From NCBI GenBank assembly GCA_029891385.1, contig CM057224.1:34849005-34913004 (forward strand): a stretch of DNA of 64,000 nucleotides, written 5' to 3'. The notes beneath the pieces are model-generated. The model saw only the letters and a program-made list of their open reading frames with translations, had not been told where the DNA came from and searched no databases. The stretch's first letter is position 1. The number at the start of each line of letters is the position of its first letter. Positions 1 through 12,115 of the stretch are shown here, piece by piece. The DNA comes from Erythroxylum novogranatense. Its lineage: Eukaryota > Streptophyta > Magnoliopsida > Malpighiales > Erythroxylaceae. Made by a program: the position numbers and the translations under genes.

Positions 1-1593
1 AAAGCTATCCCAAAAGTGAGTCATTAACTTAATGCAAAAATATCTAAAGTCTTGGAGTTTTCCCGATGCCTTGCAAGGTCCGATGCTAGACTTGAGCTTT
101 TTCACCTGTGGAGGGAAAATGGGGTGAGCTAACACGGCTCAGTGGCTAATACGCCTATAGCCATCATAATGAGCCATGCAACACATATATTCATACATAT
201 AGTCATGCATATATCAACAAATCCTAAAACATTCACAGAACATCATTTTAGGCGTAACAAACATACATTACATAAAGCCTAACATGATAACTTTATCAAT
301 TATAACACTTATGATGCATCATACACAACGAAGTTTGAATAAAAAATGCACAATCACATGGCTAGAGAGTTTCAGAACACAACGAATAAACCAAGTTTAT
401 CAGAAACACAACGAGTCCGATTTCTCAGATCTCGTGGCCATAAGCGGCAAATGGAGAAGGCTAGGTCAACGTGCACGTGACTATCACAACGGGTTCTCTT
501 GCCCACACACACAAATAATCTATGCTCAAATAGTTTCATTCATAGGTTTCTTCAAAATTTTCAAGTATGCACAATTTCATACTTTACATAATTCCATACT
601 TTACATTTCTTTCAAAGACAAGATGCCACATTTAACATACATATCCAAATATTCATCTAAATCAACTTTTACACAAATATAAAACAAAGCACATAAGCAT
701 ACAAGGTCACCCATTACATAATGACTATAAACGATTACCCACCTAAAATGTCAAAATCGAGTTCACAAATGTCCTTCCTCTCTCTCTTGAGTGAGGTTTC
801 CTTAGTTCCTTCAATAAAACACATCTCGATTTAATTTCGAAACTCATCGGAAAGTTATAACATTCAAGAATCAAAGGAAAACTAACAATAACCTCAAATC
901 TAACCTATCTATAACCCATTTAAGCTAGAATAACCAAAACCCTAGCTTAGGAATCACAAAACCACTCATCTCTTCTTTCTTTCTTCATTCCTACACAAAC
1001 CCTAACCTTCATTTCATCCCCTTTCTTGAATCTAACTCAAAGGAAGATAGATACTTACCTTAAGCTCTTGATTTCTCTTCCCTTTTTCCACTTTTCTTCT
1101 TCTTTCTTCTTCTCCACAAGCCTCCCACGATTTTCTCCCTTCCTTTCTTCCTTGGCCGAAAGTCCTCTTCTTCTTCTCTCACGTTTTATTCTCTTCTTTC
1201 TTTTGTTTTACGACACTTGCTTACTCCTCTTCTCCTCTTTAATTCACTTATTCTCATTTAACTCTTCCTACACCAAAACTATGTAGTTTTGGCTTCTCAC
1301 TTAAGTTCCTTTGGGCTCTCCTCCTCCTCTCAAGCCCACTACCACCAAACCCACTTATTCTAATCCTCCTTCTTCATTCTAACAACTCTTTAAGCCCACT
1401 CCTCCAATAGGCCCATTCTAATAATCTAACTCTAATCTCTAATTCCCCTTTTTAATACTAAAAATATAAGACTCATCCTTTAAAATATATTGAAACAATT
1501 TAAGGCAAAAATTAAGGGATAAACAAAAGAAATTAATTAAATAAATAAATAAAAATAATAATAATAATAAAGAAAAATTTTTGGAACCCAACA
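1..1593 (-). mobile_element. LTR A: Tekay-like LTR, 5' part in the sense direction, cut by window edge
   Basis: The window opens inside a minus-strand LTR. The first ~200 bases match the main Tekay-like LTR near 16,565-16,760 and 43,860-44,040, including the 'ccttgcaagg' and 'cggctcagtggctaa' landmarks. The match continues through the exon-like pyrimidine-rich stretch and ends at 'aacccaaca', the reverse complement of a TGTTGGG LTR start. The sequence to its right is a plus-strand LTR (B), so A was probably inserted into B, with AGCTC at 1594-1598 as the likely duplicated site; the other copy lies outside the window. No coding sequence: the small open frames here are shadows. Confidence 0.7.
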
Positions 1594-2716
1594 AGCTCAC
1601 CCTCCCTTTTTCATCCCCATCTCCAGGTATGCAGGAGATTGGATGAAAGCATGTTAAGATTTTATGCTCGTTTTGTATAACATGTGTTTTGTATAAAGTA
1701 GAGTTGATACTGACGTTGTATAAGTCTTGGATATGGCTTAAATTGCCATATATGTATTTCAAGCATTTGCTTTCAGGATGTATGAAAATTAAGAAATTGT
1801 ATAGAGTTGAGTAAGTTGTATATGATGATTTATGAATTTGTGAATGGTAATGAAATTGTATTGAATTGATCTTATGAATGTGAGTTGGACATGTAAAGAT
1901 ATGTATGAATGTGTATGATGATGGGTTTATGGTTATGTATGTAAATGATTGCAGTGTTTAGATCTAAAATTGCGTTTTTTCTGCTGAGATCCCGGACGGA
2001 GGGTCCGGTTGATTTTGATGATTGGATTGATTGAACTGGTATTATAGAAGTGTATTTAAGTTAATTTCAGGTTTTGGGATTGTTAAATTGCAGTCGTCAT
2101 GCTGCCGGATTTTTGTGTATGATAGGTTATGGATTAAGCGAATGGATAAGTGAAATTGTGTATGAATGTATGGATGTATTGATATGAGTATGAGATGGTT
2201 ATGATAAGAAATACGAATAGGATGATTAAGAAGAATCAAGAAAATTGAGATTAGTATGAGTTTAAGGATAAGTTTCCAAGTATGATAGATGAAATGCATT
2301 GTATAAGAAAGCAAGAAAGAAAGAAAAAAAGAAAAATTATACCGTTTTGGATAGGTCAAGTCTAAGGTATCCAACGCGACGCTTCTTTAAGATAATTGAT
2401 CCCGGATGTCGAACACTTGTCATGTTATTCGATTTGACTTCATATGTATGTTGCGATTCCAAGTTTGAATCCGATCCGTTGCTTTTTCGCATGTTTGTCA
2501 AAAGTTGAATAAGTTTCGTATTTCGCTTCACTTTTGTTTCTGCAATTACGTTTGATTTGAATCCGCTTGTTTCATATTTGTATTTGACCCTATTCGCTTC
2601 GCATTTGTTTCACTTTCATTCGATTTGAATTCGATTCAAGAATGATCACGATCAGTTTAAGCAGTAATAGCGTATTAAGTGTTTAAGCGGTTGGGTCTCG
2701 GAAACGGGATCCAACA
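1594..2716 (+). mobile_element. LTR B: 3' part of a plus-strand Tekay-like LTR
   Basis: Begins with 'agctcaccctcc...ccccatctccaggta', which matches LTR C at ~4,628-4,665 in the same orientation. It runs through a GGACGGAGGGTCC dyad and ends in 'cggttgggtctcgg...ggatccaaca', the plus-strand form of the LTR 3' end seen inverted at 15,022. Its 5' part is displaced to the left by LTR A. No primer-binding site follows, so this is a 3' LTR or a solo LTR. Confidence 0.6.
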
Positions 2717-2718
2717 TG

Positions 2719-3065
2719 TATAATGGCTCAATGGTAAGAGGCATCCACGTAAAGTGGAGCAAAACCCTTAGGTCTTGGGTTCGAGACACTAACTCACCCA
2801 AGGCCAGAGGGGACAATACTAATTAAGGTTGTGGTTGCATAGGTCGGGCTTGCCCAATATGTGCATCCCGTGGACCCAACATTAAAAGGCGCCTTTTAAT
2901 GTTGGGCCCAGGCTGCCACACTCGGGCTTAGGTCCCCAAGTGAGTACCACCTGCACCTCCCAACCTTAATCAGTACTGTCCTCTTTGGTCAAGGGTGAGC
3001 CACGGCTCGAACCCAAGATCTCAAGGTTTTGTTCCACTTTATGTGGACGCCTCTCACCTAAGCAG
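2719..3065. mobile_element. Head-to-head inverted dimer of a tRNA-derived SINE
   Basis: The left arm has a pol III A-box-like TGGCTCAATGGTAAGAGG at 2724 and a B-box-like GGTTCGAGAC at 2778-2787. The right arm has the same boxes on the minus strand (B box GGTTCGAGCC at 3004-3013; A-box-like part at ~3049-3065). The arms match over ~170 bp each and meet in a perfect 32-bp palindrome at 2875-2906 (half-site CCCAACATTAAAAGGC). AACATG flanks both sides (2713-2718 and 3066-3071), consistent with a short target-site duplication made when the dimer inserted as one unit. Known: tRNA-derived SINEs use internal A and B boxes. Inference: this is a dimer and not two independent insertions. Confidence 0.65.
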
Positions 3066-3071
3066 AACATG

Positions 3072-5594
3072 ATTTAATGTTATTTGAGCTTTGTTTTAAT
3101 TTATGATTTTGAGGACTTAATTAGCATATTAATGTGAATAATTAGCATGTTAATTTGAGTAAGAGCATATGGGATAAATTGATTGGATTAAATGAATTAA
3201 AGTGTTAGAAATTAAAGTGTAAAGAAGGCATGAAGGGCAAAATTGGAAGGTTACTTAAGCTTTTAAGTTTCTAGGCTTTTAAGGAAGGGCATTATGGTCA
3301 TTTTTAGCATTCATTAAAGACAAGAGGAGTGGGCTGTCGTTTTTAAGGGAAAGGAGGCACGAAATTTAAAAGAGAGGAAGAAAGAAAAGAAGAGAAAGAG
3401 AGAAGAGGAAAGAGAGTTTCGGTGGAGGTAAAAGAGAAAGAAGAGAAAACCTTTAGGTTTTGATTTTTATAAGGTTTGAAGGGGGGTTTTGAAGATGATT
3501 CAAGAGGGAAAATGAAGAGGAGCTCAAGAGCTTTATTCTAAGCTAAGAAAATCCGAATTTGGGTGAAGATTAAGGTAAGATTGAAAATTTGATATTTGAA
3601 TTTTTGTGAGGTTTTGGTTTAGATAGTTTGGAAATGTTATGGGTTTCTGACTTCTAAAGTCAATTTTGGTGATTGCATGGTTTATATTGTTCAATTTTGG
3701 ATGGTTATGAATTAGAGATTTTTGTCTTGGATTAGGGTATTGAAGTGAGGATTTGGAGAAATTGATGCTTGGGACAAGTTTTAAGTATGGAATTGAGATG
3801 GGTACCATGTTTATATTTTGAATTATGAGCCAAGTATAAGTTTTTGAAAAATCAAGAAGAGAAATGCTTGTAAATTATTGTTTTCGAATGATTAATTTCA
3901 TTGGTTTTGAAATGATTTAAGAAATTGCTACAATTGTTAAATTCATTGTGTTTGAATGATTTTGAAATTACTAAAGTGTTACATTCTTTGATTTTGAGGT
4001 TTGAGAATCCTTGGGTTTTGAATGATTAAAGAATTTGATTATGTTCCAAACTGTTGCATTCTTTGTGTGATTGAATTATTGTTATATGAATTGTTATTAA
4101 AATTGTGAATGACATTTGTATAAAATATGACATGATATGAAAACTGGATTTTCAAAATGTACTTTCGGGCAATCCGATTTTTCAAGTGTGAAATGTGTTA
4201 TGTGGGGGTTAGGTCCCATAAGTTGAGTCAAGTGAACTTGTCTTCTTTTTATAGGCTTCGCCCGTCTGCGCGCTAGTGGCATTGGAGCTCCATTACGGAC
4301 TCCCATAAGTTCACGGCTACACTGGACTGCTATGCGAGAAAGTGTAGTACGTTTCGCTCATAATGCACAGACCGCTTATGCGGAAATGTGCAAGACGCTC
4401 GCTTTGGACCGATCAAACCATTCTGATATGTTTTTATGTTTTTGTTCTGATTCTCAGTGTGATGTATTTATGTTTTTGAAATTGCTCATGAATTCTTTGA
4501 AATTGAGAAATTGAGAAAAATAAGCTTTTGATGGATTTTCTATTGTGAAATGTTTATAAATGGAAAACGTTTTGCAAAATATTTTTGTTTATTTTTTGAT
4601 TTATAAACATGTTATCTACGAGCTTTTAGCTCACCCCCCCCTCCTTTCATCCCTATCTCCAGGTATCGAGTAAGAGATCGGATGAAAGAAAATCAAGGCT
4701 TTTGCTCGATTTTTGCATACCTTCTATTTTGAGTAATTTGGCCTTTGGTATTGGTTTGTATATGGCACGGAATGCCATTAATATTTTTGTAAGCAATTTA
4801 TTTCATGATGTAAGTGAATTATGGATTTGCGTATGGACCTTGGGATATAAATTTGTGTATGGTTATGATACATGAATGGGATTGATTGAATTATGGTTTT
4901 GCATATATATAAATTGTATATTGATTGTGTTTTGGATTCCGGACAGGAGGTCCGATGATTCTAGTTATTGATTGAAAATTATTGAAGTGTTATAGGTATA
5001 GAAATGTATTTGTTTATGATGGGATTCCGGACAGGAGGTCCGATGAATTATGATTTTTGAGCTGATATATAGAAGTGCTTATTGTGTATGAATTGTGATA
5101 TGGATATATGGATATACGTGTTATGTTTCTATTGGCAAAAGAAAAATAAGAATTGGTTAAAAAGAATATTTATGATATATGTATGAATAGGAAAGATAAA
5201 ATATTTGAGTTTATGGAATTGAGAAATTCCAAATGGGAAATTGGAATGGTTTTGAATAAAGATGAAAAAAATGAAAAAAAAATTATACCGGTTTCGGATT
5301 TGGTTTAGTCTTAGGGTTTCCAACGCGCGTTTTTCTAAAGTATGCGTTCTCGGATGTCGGAAATTTGATTAAGTTCGTTTGAACCGTTTGTGTGCTTTGA
5401 TTCGATTCTTTTTCGATTCATTCGTTTTCGATTCTTACGCCTTTTGATTTCATTTGCTTTCTTTGACTTTCGCCATATGTTTCCGCTTCAGATTCGTTCA
5501 TTTTTTTTGTTTTCGTCTGTTCCTTTGTTTTGCCATCCGTTCCTTCGTTTTTTGTTTTTTCGGTTGGGGTCCGGTTCTAAAATCGAGTCCTAGC
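3072..5594 (+). mobile_element. LTR C: plus-strand Tekay-like LTR, nearly full length
   Basis: Sense order is the same as in the main Tekay LTR: an AT-rich start, a purine-rich transcribed leader (~3,370-3,440), a donor-like 'ggtaagatt' (~3,570), a GC-richer block at 4,250-4,400, the 'agctcacccc...atctccaggta' landmark (~4,628), and a decayed end near 'gagtcctagca' (5,594). Two copies of a dyad motif TTCCGGACAGGAGGTCCGA occur at ~4,926 and ~5,025. The first bases are missing or degraded where the SINE dimer and LTR B abut. No gene is seen. Confidence 0.55.
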
Positions 5595-6076
5595 AAAAAC
5601 ACAGAAGAAGATGGCATCATCAATGACATCATCGCAGAAGAAGCAAAAACACAAAAGAAGCAAAACACAGAAGAAGCAAAACTTAGACGAAGGAAAACAC
5701 AGAAGAAGATGACGTCATCACAGAAGAAACAAAAAACAAAAGATATAACTCCTCTCTTACACATCTCCCTTATAAGGACCATGGCTTTCAGCCTAGAAGT
5801 CTAAAAATTCTATACTATATATTGCTAGAAAGCTAAAAGAAATATCTATAACTTACTAATAGACACACTTTCTCTAATCTAGCCTAAATCAACTTAGATT
5901 AATCCAGATTTTCCCTCGAGTACAAAACATAAATTTTCTACATTCATTCATTGTACTACACCCAATTCTTAACTTCATGACAACTTGAGATTCTTAACTA
6001 CCGAATTTAAATTCGATGTCTTTCAACGAAATGTAGCCACAGGTTTCTAGTTTAATCAAAATCAAGAATCATCTTA
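5595..6076 (-). mobile_element. LTR D: fragment of a minus-strand Tekay-like LTR
   Basis: Contains 'agaagatgacgtcatcacag' at ~5,700, the same TGACGTCA-bearing words as the arrays of the main element (15,605-15,880), with decayed units before it (from ~5,600). The right end ('tgtagccac...ctagtttaat...aagaatca') resembles the segment of the main LTR at ~15,325-15,370. It is cut off at ~6,077 by LTR E. Small open frames here are low-complexity shadows. Confidence 0.45.
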
Positions 6077-9000
6077 TTGGGCACCGTTTCCGGAGCCCAA
6101 CCCACTTCCGAAACATGGAACCCTAAGCGTGGCTGTTACCCAAATGGTTCATTCATTGAACCCTTATTGGAAAATGATCAATGCATATTCGTTACTATAT
6201 ATATATGTATCTTTCTTTTTTTTCATAACATCCCAAAACTTGCTCACCACTTACTCAATAGTGTGATCATACATCACAGTCACTATGCTGGATCTCAATT
6301 CCCCTGTTACGAATTGAATTTGGAAACCTTTAATTCAAAATTCCCATTTGACTTCTTCATATAAATCATAGTCCTAAGTCTCTTGTTTAACTTGGGGCAA
6401 GAACCGCTTCAATCGAAGTTCTATAACTCAAGATATCATCAAAATACCAAAGGTGTTCATTCCCCAAATATATTCTCTCACCCAACCTCTTTCTTGCTCT
6501 AATGCAAATTTTTCAATTTAACTCCAACGACATAATTTTTCATGGAGAGATAGATATGTGTCTTAGAAATCTAATGGTTCAAGAATCACCTCATTTGGAG
6601 CTCTATAGCTCAAGATATGCGTAAAAATCCAAAGTCGGTTCATAGCCCGATAAGACTCTCCAACCCAACCACTCACTTCCAAAAGATCGAACTTCTAGGA
6701 TTTGAAACCAATGACCATGAAATTTTAGGGGAAGGTAGTAAAATATTATTGAAAACTAACGCCACAAGAATCGCCTTAATCGAAGGTCAGACGAAGGAGT
6801 TACAACCAAAAGAACCCGATATGGTCATATCCTGAAAAGCACAGTCAGTGAAATTTATATCGTCACACACAAGATGTGACCTTCGGATGGTTGAGATGGG
6901 TTTACATACTGTGTGAAAATTCACACAGGCTGTGTAACCCACGGATAACAGCGCCTCTCGCACTCGATTTACATACCAGGTGAAATTTCACACAGGCTGT
7001 GTAACTTTCTGCCAACAACAACATTTCACCCTCTAAACCCTCTTCAAAGGTTTCCAAACCTTCTCCTAACATTCCCTTACCTCAAACACTTTTCCAACAC
7101 CACCAAAACCACTCCAAACTCATTCAACAATATTAAACAACATTGGAATTCAATTCAAATTCATTCATCACATATATTCAACCCAATATCAACATGTTCT
7201 TCTAACATTAACAACCATTGGCAATCTCAACCAAAGATAACCACATACATCATATTCCAACTTTAAATAAACATAATCATACAACATAAACTTCTCAAGT
7301 CTTAACTCATCGTCCATACCTAATTCACATTCCAACCTAACCATTCATAGACCAATCTACATACATCAACTCCTAAACTTCAATCAACTAACTCATAAAA
7401 CACACAAATTCCTATCATTCATTATAGGCATCAAGTCCATAATTCTTATACAACATTATTTCTTCTAATGCTCATAACACACCTTTCAATATCCAACATG
7501 CTATTCTAGCACAAATAGCAAATGGCAATCATACAAACAATTATACTATACACAATATCCATTTTCACAATCATATGTTTCAACCTTTAAAAGACATATT
7601 CAAATACATAGGGACATCCTAAATTTTGCACTCTCATAAATAAATAAACAAAATAAGCATTTGAACAATCTTCTTTACAAATTGAAGTACACATCACAAC
7701 TTAAACCATTACAAATGAATACTCAAAATTTATCATTCTTAAGAAGCTATACAAAAGGGTTCATCTAGCTTAATACAAACTAACTATCTCGACGCGTCCA
7801 AATGTCTTGCAAGGATTACCAGCCTTCGCAGACTGCACCTAAGGGAGAAAAACACAGGTTGAGCTTGACAGCTCAGTGGCTAAACCATTTATAGCCATTG
7901 GCTTTAGAGCCACACGAACAACCAATACATATGCATACACGCATGAATATAAACATACATACATCAATGGTAATTCATCAATTACAAAGCAAGTGACATT
8001 TCATAATTCAATTTATCATCACATATTTAATGCAATTCATTTCAACATAAACTTAGTTCATCCAAATGCAATGCACACTTCAATGGCTTGAGGGTTCCGT
8101 GAACAAAACGACAAAACCGAAGTTTATGTCGTGAACGAAACGAGTCCACTTCGGATCTCGTGGGCCACAAGCGGGCAGCCGGGAGAAGGCTTTGGTCGTC
8201 AACGTGCACGTGACTTGAAACGGTTCCACTCTCGCCCACACAAAGCACATAACTCAATTCAATGCTTAATTTAATCATTCATAGACAAAATGCCATGATT
8301 CACATGACATAGGCATAATTCAATTGTTCATACTCTCATTTCCTTCTTATACAAAATGCCATGATTTAGCCCAATGGCATAACAAACATATCGAAATGTC
8401 AAGCATTACACAATGCATGACATGACATAATCACAATTTCACGATTCAATCATCCATTCATATACAAAATGCCATAATTCAATTTAATGGCATGATAATC
8501 ATATCCAAACGTCAAGCATTAGAAATTGCATAACATGGCATATTCACAATTTCATTTGTTTCATCAATTAGACAAACATCATATCAACATAACAACCATT
8601 CTAAGTCAATCATTTAACACATAGCACACATATACACATTTTTGCCCATTTGCACCAAAAACTATAAAGGGTTTACCCACCTTATAGTCGAAAATCCACA
8701 AATCACTTGTCTCCTTCCTCTTGCTCTTGGATTGACCCTTGATTGCCTAAACAAAACCAACAATTCATCAATTCCTCTTAAATTTTCGAAATTTCCTTTT
8801 TAAAACCCTAAAAACCCTTATCAACTTCACTCTAACCTCTTCATAGCTCATCTAGGTTGGAAAACTCTAACCTAGCTAAAAAAACCCCAAAAACCTTATA
8901 AATTTCACTATTCATCATCTTCTTCACTAAGCTTTCTCTCTCTAGAATCTTCCATAACCAAACCCTAACCCATTCTTAAAGAAAACATGGAGAAGAAGAA

Positions 9001-9310
9001 GAATATACATTAGGAAGCTTGAATCTTCTCCCTTTTCTCCTTGGATCTTCGATTTCTTCTTCTCCCCTTTCTTTTCTCCCACGACTTTCCTCCTTCTTCT
9101 CTCCTCTTTTCGTTTTCTTTCTTCTCCCTCTCATAACTCACGACACTCTCCTCTCTTCTTCTTCTATTTCTAAATTTTAAACCATTTATTTCATTATTCT
9201 TCCAAAAATACCCTTCATTAACTATGCCTTTCCCATTTTGCCCTCCTTTGTTCTTTAACCTCACAACTTACACTTCTAACTTCCTAACTAATTATCTTAG
9301 ATCAATTGAA
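6077..9310 (-). mobile_element. LTR E: minus-strand Tekay-like LTR, separate subfamily
   Basis: Starts with 'ttgggcaccgtttccggagcccaac', the inverted form of an LTR 3' end (compare 'ctccgaggcccaaca' after 15,022). Landmarks fall at the same spacing as in the main LTR: a repeat cassette ~0.8 kb in (6,845-7,005), 'ccttgcaagg' and 'cagctcagtggctaa' ~1.7-1.8 kb in (7,806-7,885), and the 'cgagtccacttcggatctcgtgggcc' block at ~8,140. The right terminus is not clean: no 'ccaaca' end is visible near 9,310 and sequence of another LTR follows. Confidence 0.5.
6901..7005. repeat. Dyad repeat cassette of LTR E (CACACAGGCTGTGTAA words)
   Basis: Two ~37-bp units (6,901-6,937 and 6,968-7,004) share 'tttacatac' and 'cacacaggctgtgtaac'. 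The first contains a near-perfect hairpin, TGTGTGAA-AA-TTCACACA, at 6,910-6,927. It lies just after 'agttacaaccaaaagaa', the same LTR landmark that precedes the TGACGTCA array in the main element. Confidence 0.6.
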
Positions 9311-10307
9311 GGAATTTGCCAATACTTCCTTCTAGACAAATGTTCCTCAATGTCTTACGTTTCCAAATACACCCAAAAGGCTCAAATCGGGTCAAAAACG
9401 AAAGAGTTATGGTCGAATTACTATCGAACCTACACAAAATCCGAGACTGAACATTAACCCAACTTTGACTCAAAAATAAACAACCTTAGGGACTAAATTA
9501 AAACTCGATCCCTTCATATGATTTGTAGCCCCATATCTTAATTTTAATTTTCCTCAAGAATCGACTAAATCAGAGTTGTACAGCTCCCGAATTTCTCAAA
9601 ATACTGAATTATGTTCAGAAAATTATCCAACTCATGACCTTTAACCAATCCTATGACTTTTGATTCAATCAATCTCTTTCCATTTCTTCTCAATTCCATA
9701 ACTCCTTCTTTGCTTTATACATAGCTAAATACCAAACATTTCTTATTTAATAGTCTTAGCTTATAGAATGGTTCGGGGTCCAACACATCTCGTTTGGATA
9801 ACTAGAGAAGAAGTTACGGCTAAAGGACTGAAACTTACTCCTTGAACAATTTTCCAGATCTAACACCCATTTGTTTCAAAATCTTTCCTTAACACAAATC
9901 ATACTAAGATCACCTTTCCTACTTCATTTACTCCTCATTCTCAACTCCATTTCAAATTAATATCAAACAAAAAAAATTTATAGTCCATGACTAATCACAA
10001 ACACCAATAACAAAATATACGCATGTGTACATATACATATTCCTCACCAACTTATTACACAAGTGCAACTTCATTTTTTCTTCTAACTTTCACCTTAATT
10101 CTTCTCACTTCAAAATCTTTTATTCACTAGAAACACCAAAACAAAAACTTGGACGTATCCACATTTCTCTTTCACTACTTTACTCTTGTCTATCCTTTCA
10201 TATTCAAGAATCTTCATTCATTTGTTCTTTACTCATGACTAATATCCAAAATTTCTCATTCAAATAGTTCCAGCTTCTATGAAATGTTTGGGGTCCAACA
10301 ATCCAGC
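9311..10307 (-). mobile_element. LTR F: minus-strand LTR remnants with a duplicated terminus
   Basis: 'cttccttctagacaaatgtt' and the following ~300 bp resemble the LTR-like arm at 54,915-55,300. Two copies of an LTR-start boundary occur: 'agcttatagaatggttcggggtccaaca' ending ~9,785 and 'agcttctatgaaatgtttggggtccaaca' ending ~10,301, each preceded by ~40 bp of similar sequence. This suggests two LTR fragments of one subfamily side by side, or an internal duplication. No gene is seen. Confidence 0.4.
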
Positions 10308-10461
10308 AGAGCTCAATCATCTTGAAGCTGAGGATATGTCAATTAGGAAAGATGCACCTTTCCCAGAATTTGTTGATCGTGTTAAGACAAGTAATGAATG
10401 CAGTCAATGGAGAGAGGATTTAGCTAAGAACATGTTTGATGATTGGAGAAGAAACCATTAA
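10308..10461 (+). pseudogene. PIF/Harbinger (HARBI1-like) transposase C-terminal remnant
   Basis: A short frame ends in 'WREDLAKNMFDDWRRNH' and a stop, resembling the extreme C-terminus of plant HARBI1-like transposases, where a WR-x-LA-x-x-MF/MW motif is common. The rest of the transposase, including the DDE residues, is absent because the LTR F boundary lies directly upstream. It sits ~60 bp upstream of a Myb/SANT ORF in the same orientation, and PIF/Harbinger elements typically pair a transposase with such an ORF1. The assignment rests on a short tail plus the neighbour, so it is moderate. It could also be the tail of a domesticated host homologue. Confidence 0.45.
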
Positions 10462-11949
10462 ATTGTGAATTTTCATTTAGTTAATGGTTTGGGGTATGGC
10501 ATTGCATGGTTTAGGTGCAATGTCAAGAGTTTGAACTTCAGATGAAACAGAAGCATTTTTGACCTTCGTGGAGGAGGCAGTTGTTGCTGGTCATAGAGTT
10601 GATAATGGGCAACTTAAGCCTGGTACTTTCCAACTTCTTGCTATAAAGATGGTTGAGAAGTTTCCTGATTATGGCATTGACAAGAGGCATACCAAAAATA
10701 AGCACAAGAGGTTTAAGGAAAAATATCAGACAACATTCGACATATTGAACTACAGTGGGTTTGGTTGGAACGAAAGCAAGCAATACGTTGAGGTTGACAG
10801 CAAGCAAGTGCTGGAAGAATGGTCAAGGGTAATTTATTATTTTGTTTTGTTGGTTGTTTATAAAAGCATCTTAATAATAATATGTTTTTCATGTTGAAGT
10901 TTTTTGACTTTTTTTATAGAGGCATCCCAATAAGTACTACGCTCCTGGAAAGCCTTTCCCGCTTTACTCTATACTTGAGTTTGTCTATGGGAAAGATAGA
11001 TCCACTAGTGTAGGAGCTCAAGATGTAACATCCCGTCACCGATGGGAAGGTTATATTGGTAAATTGAGATGGGTTAGGATTTTTACCGCATAGTATTGAT
11101 TGCGCATTCATTTGGCCTCTAATTTTAGAGGAATGAGTCTTTTGCACATGCACATATAGGTATATGCATTCATGGAATTTCCCGGCTTGTAATTGTGATA
11201 CTAATATGAATTGTGAAATGGTGAGACAGTTGGATTTGAATATGATTTATTGGGAAATTTTGGGAATATTGAGTTGGAACTGTATTAGAGTGATCGTCGA
11301 TTGACAGTGATCCTTAGAAATTTTCTGGATAATTCGAGAGAAAAAGTTCAGACCGAAAATCCTCCGAGTGACGGACTGATTGACTACATAGTGCTAGAAT
11401 AATTGGTATATGGCAATGGAAATTTTAGATTTATGATTTTAGAAATTAATATGTTGAGTCATTGAAATTTGGAGACGAATTGGATAGGAAATGATTGTAT
11501 AAAGAAGAAGAGATTTACATGTGTGGTGAGGACTAAGATAAGAAGCTTGATTGTTGAACCTTTAAATGCCTTAGTTTTGAAAGCTTGGAGAAGCTTCCTC
11601 CTCCTTCCTAGGGTTTGCAATTTCCTACCACCGATTGAGCTTTGTTCTTCCTCCTTGTGAGATTTTCATTTCTAGCTTGCTTGTTCCTTCTCTACTTGCA
11701 AAGCTAAGCTTTAACCCTAAGGAAGATGAAGATTTTGAGGTTTTGAGAGAGATCCGTGGGTGTTAGAGAAAGGAAATAGGGTTGCGGAAGATTTGAAGAT
11801 TTGAGAGCTTGATTGGTAAGTTTAAGGGTTTAATGTTGTTATTTATTGCTGTTTGATGCATTTATCGCATTTATTGTGAGATTGGGGTAGTTATGGTAAG
11901 TTGTGATTGGTTTTAGAGGGAGAAATGAAAAAAAGAATCGGAGAAGACA

Positions 11950-12115
11950 ACTGCACGTCGCGGCGAGAAAATAATTGCACGTCGCGACGAGCGCACGCCG
12001 CGAAGAGCGGATTCGCCGCGGCGAGCGGGGTGTCGCGACGAGTGATAATTTAGACGTCACGGAGAGCGTTGTTTCACGCCGCGGCAAGGGTCCTGAGGCC
12101 GCGGCGAGGGATATT
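11950..12115. repeat. CpG-rich GTCGCGAC/CCGCGG repeat module in the solo LTR
   Basis: About eight degenerate units of the type CACGTCGCGACGAGCG recur at ~18-25 bp spacing in otherwise AT-rich LTR DNA. The cores GTCGCGAC and CCGCGG are palindromes. It lies just downstream of the purine-rich leader and donor-like site. The CpG density stands far above the flanks. Confidence 0.75.

Noticed and set aside
1026..1286. Phe/Leu/Ser-rich frame resembling a membrane protein
   Set aside because: It is the translation of a pyrimidine-rich LTR leader; similar tracts recur in each LTR copy (e.g. 9,040-9,180, 17,510-17,720).
2724..2790. Possible tRNA gene (A and B boxes)
   Set aside because: No foldable cloverleaf with acceptor stem was found, and the unit continues into a longer repeat present as an inverted dimer, which fits a SINE.
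5454..5804. 116-codon frame spanning LTR C and LTR D
   Set aside because: It crosses the junction of two LTR fragments and is low complexity (Lys/Gln/Thr-rich).
9311..10307. A second complete LTR pair around 9,785 and 10,301
   Set aside because: Only ~40-50 bp at the two boundaries match and no duplication or internal region could be defined, so it is listed as remnants.
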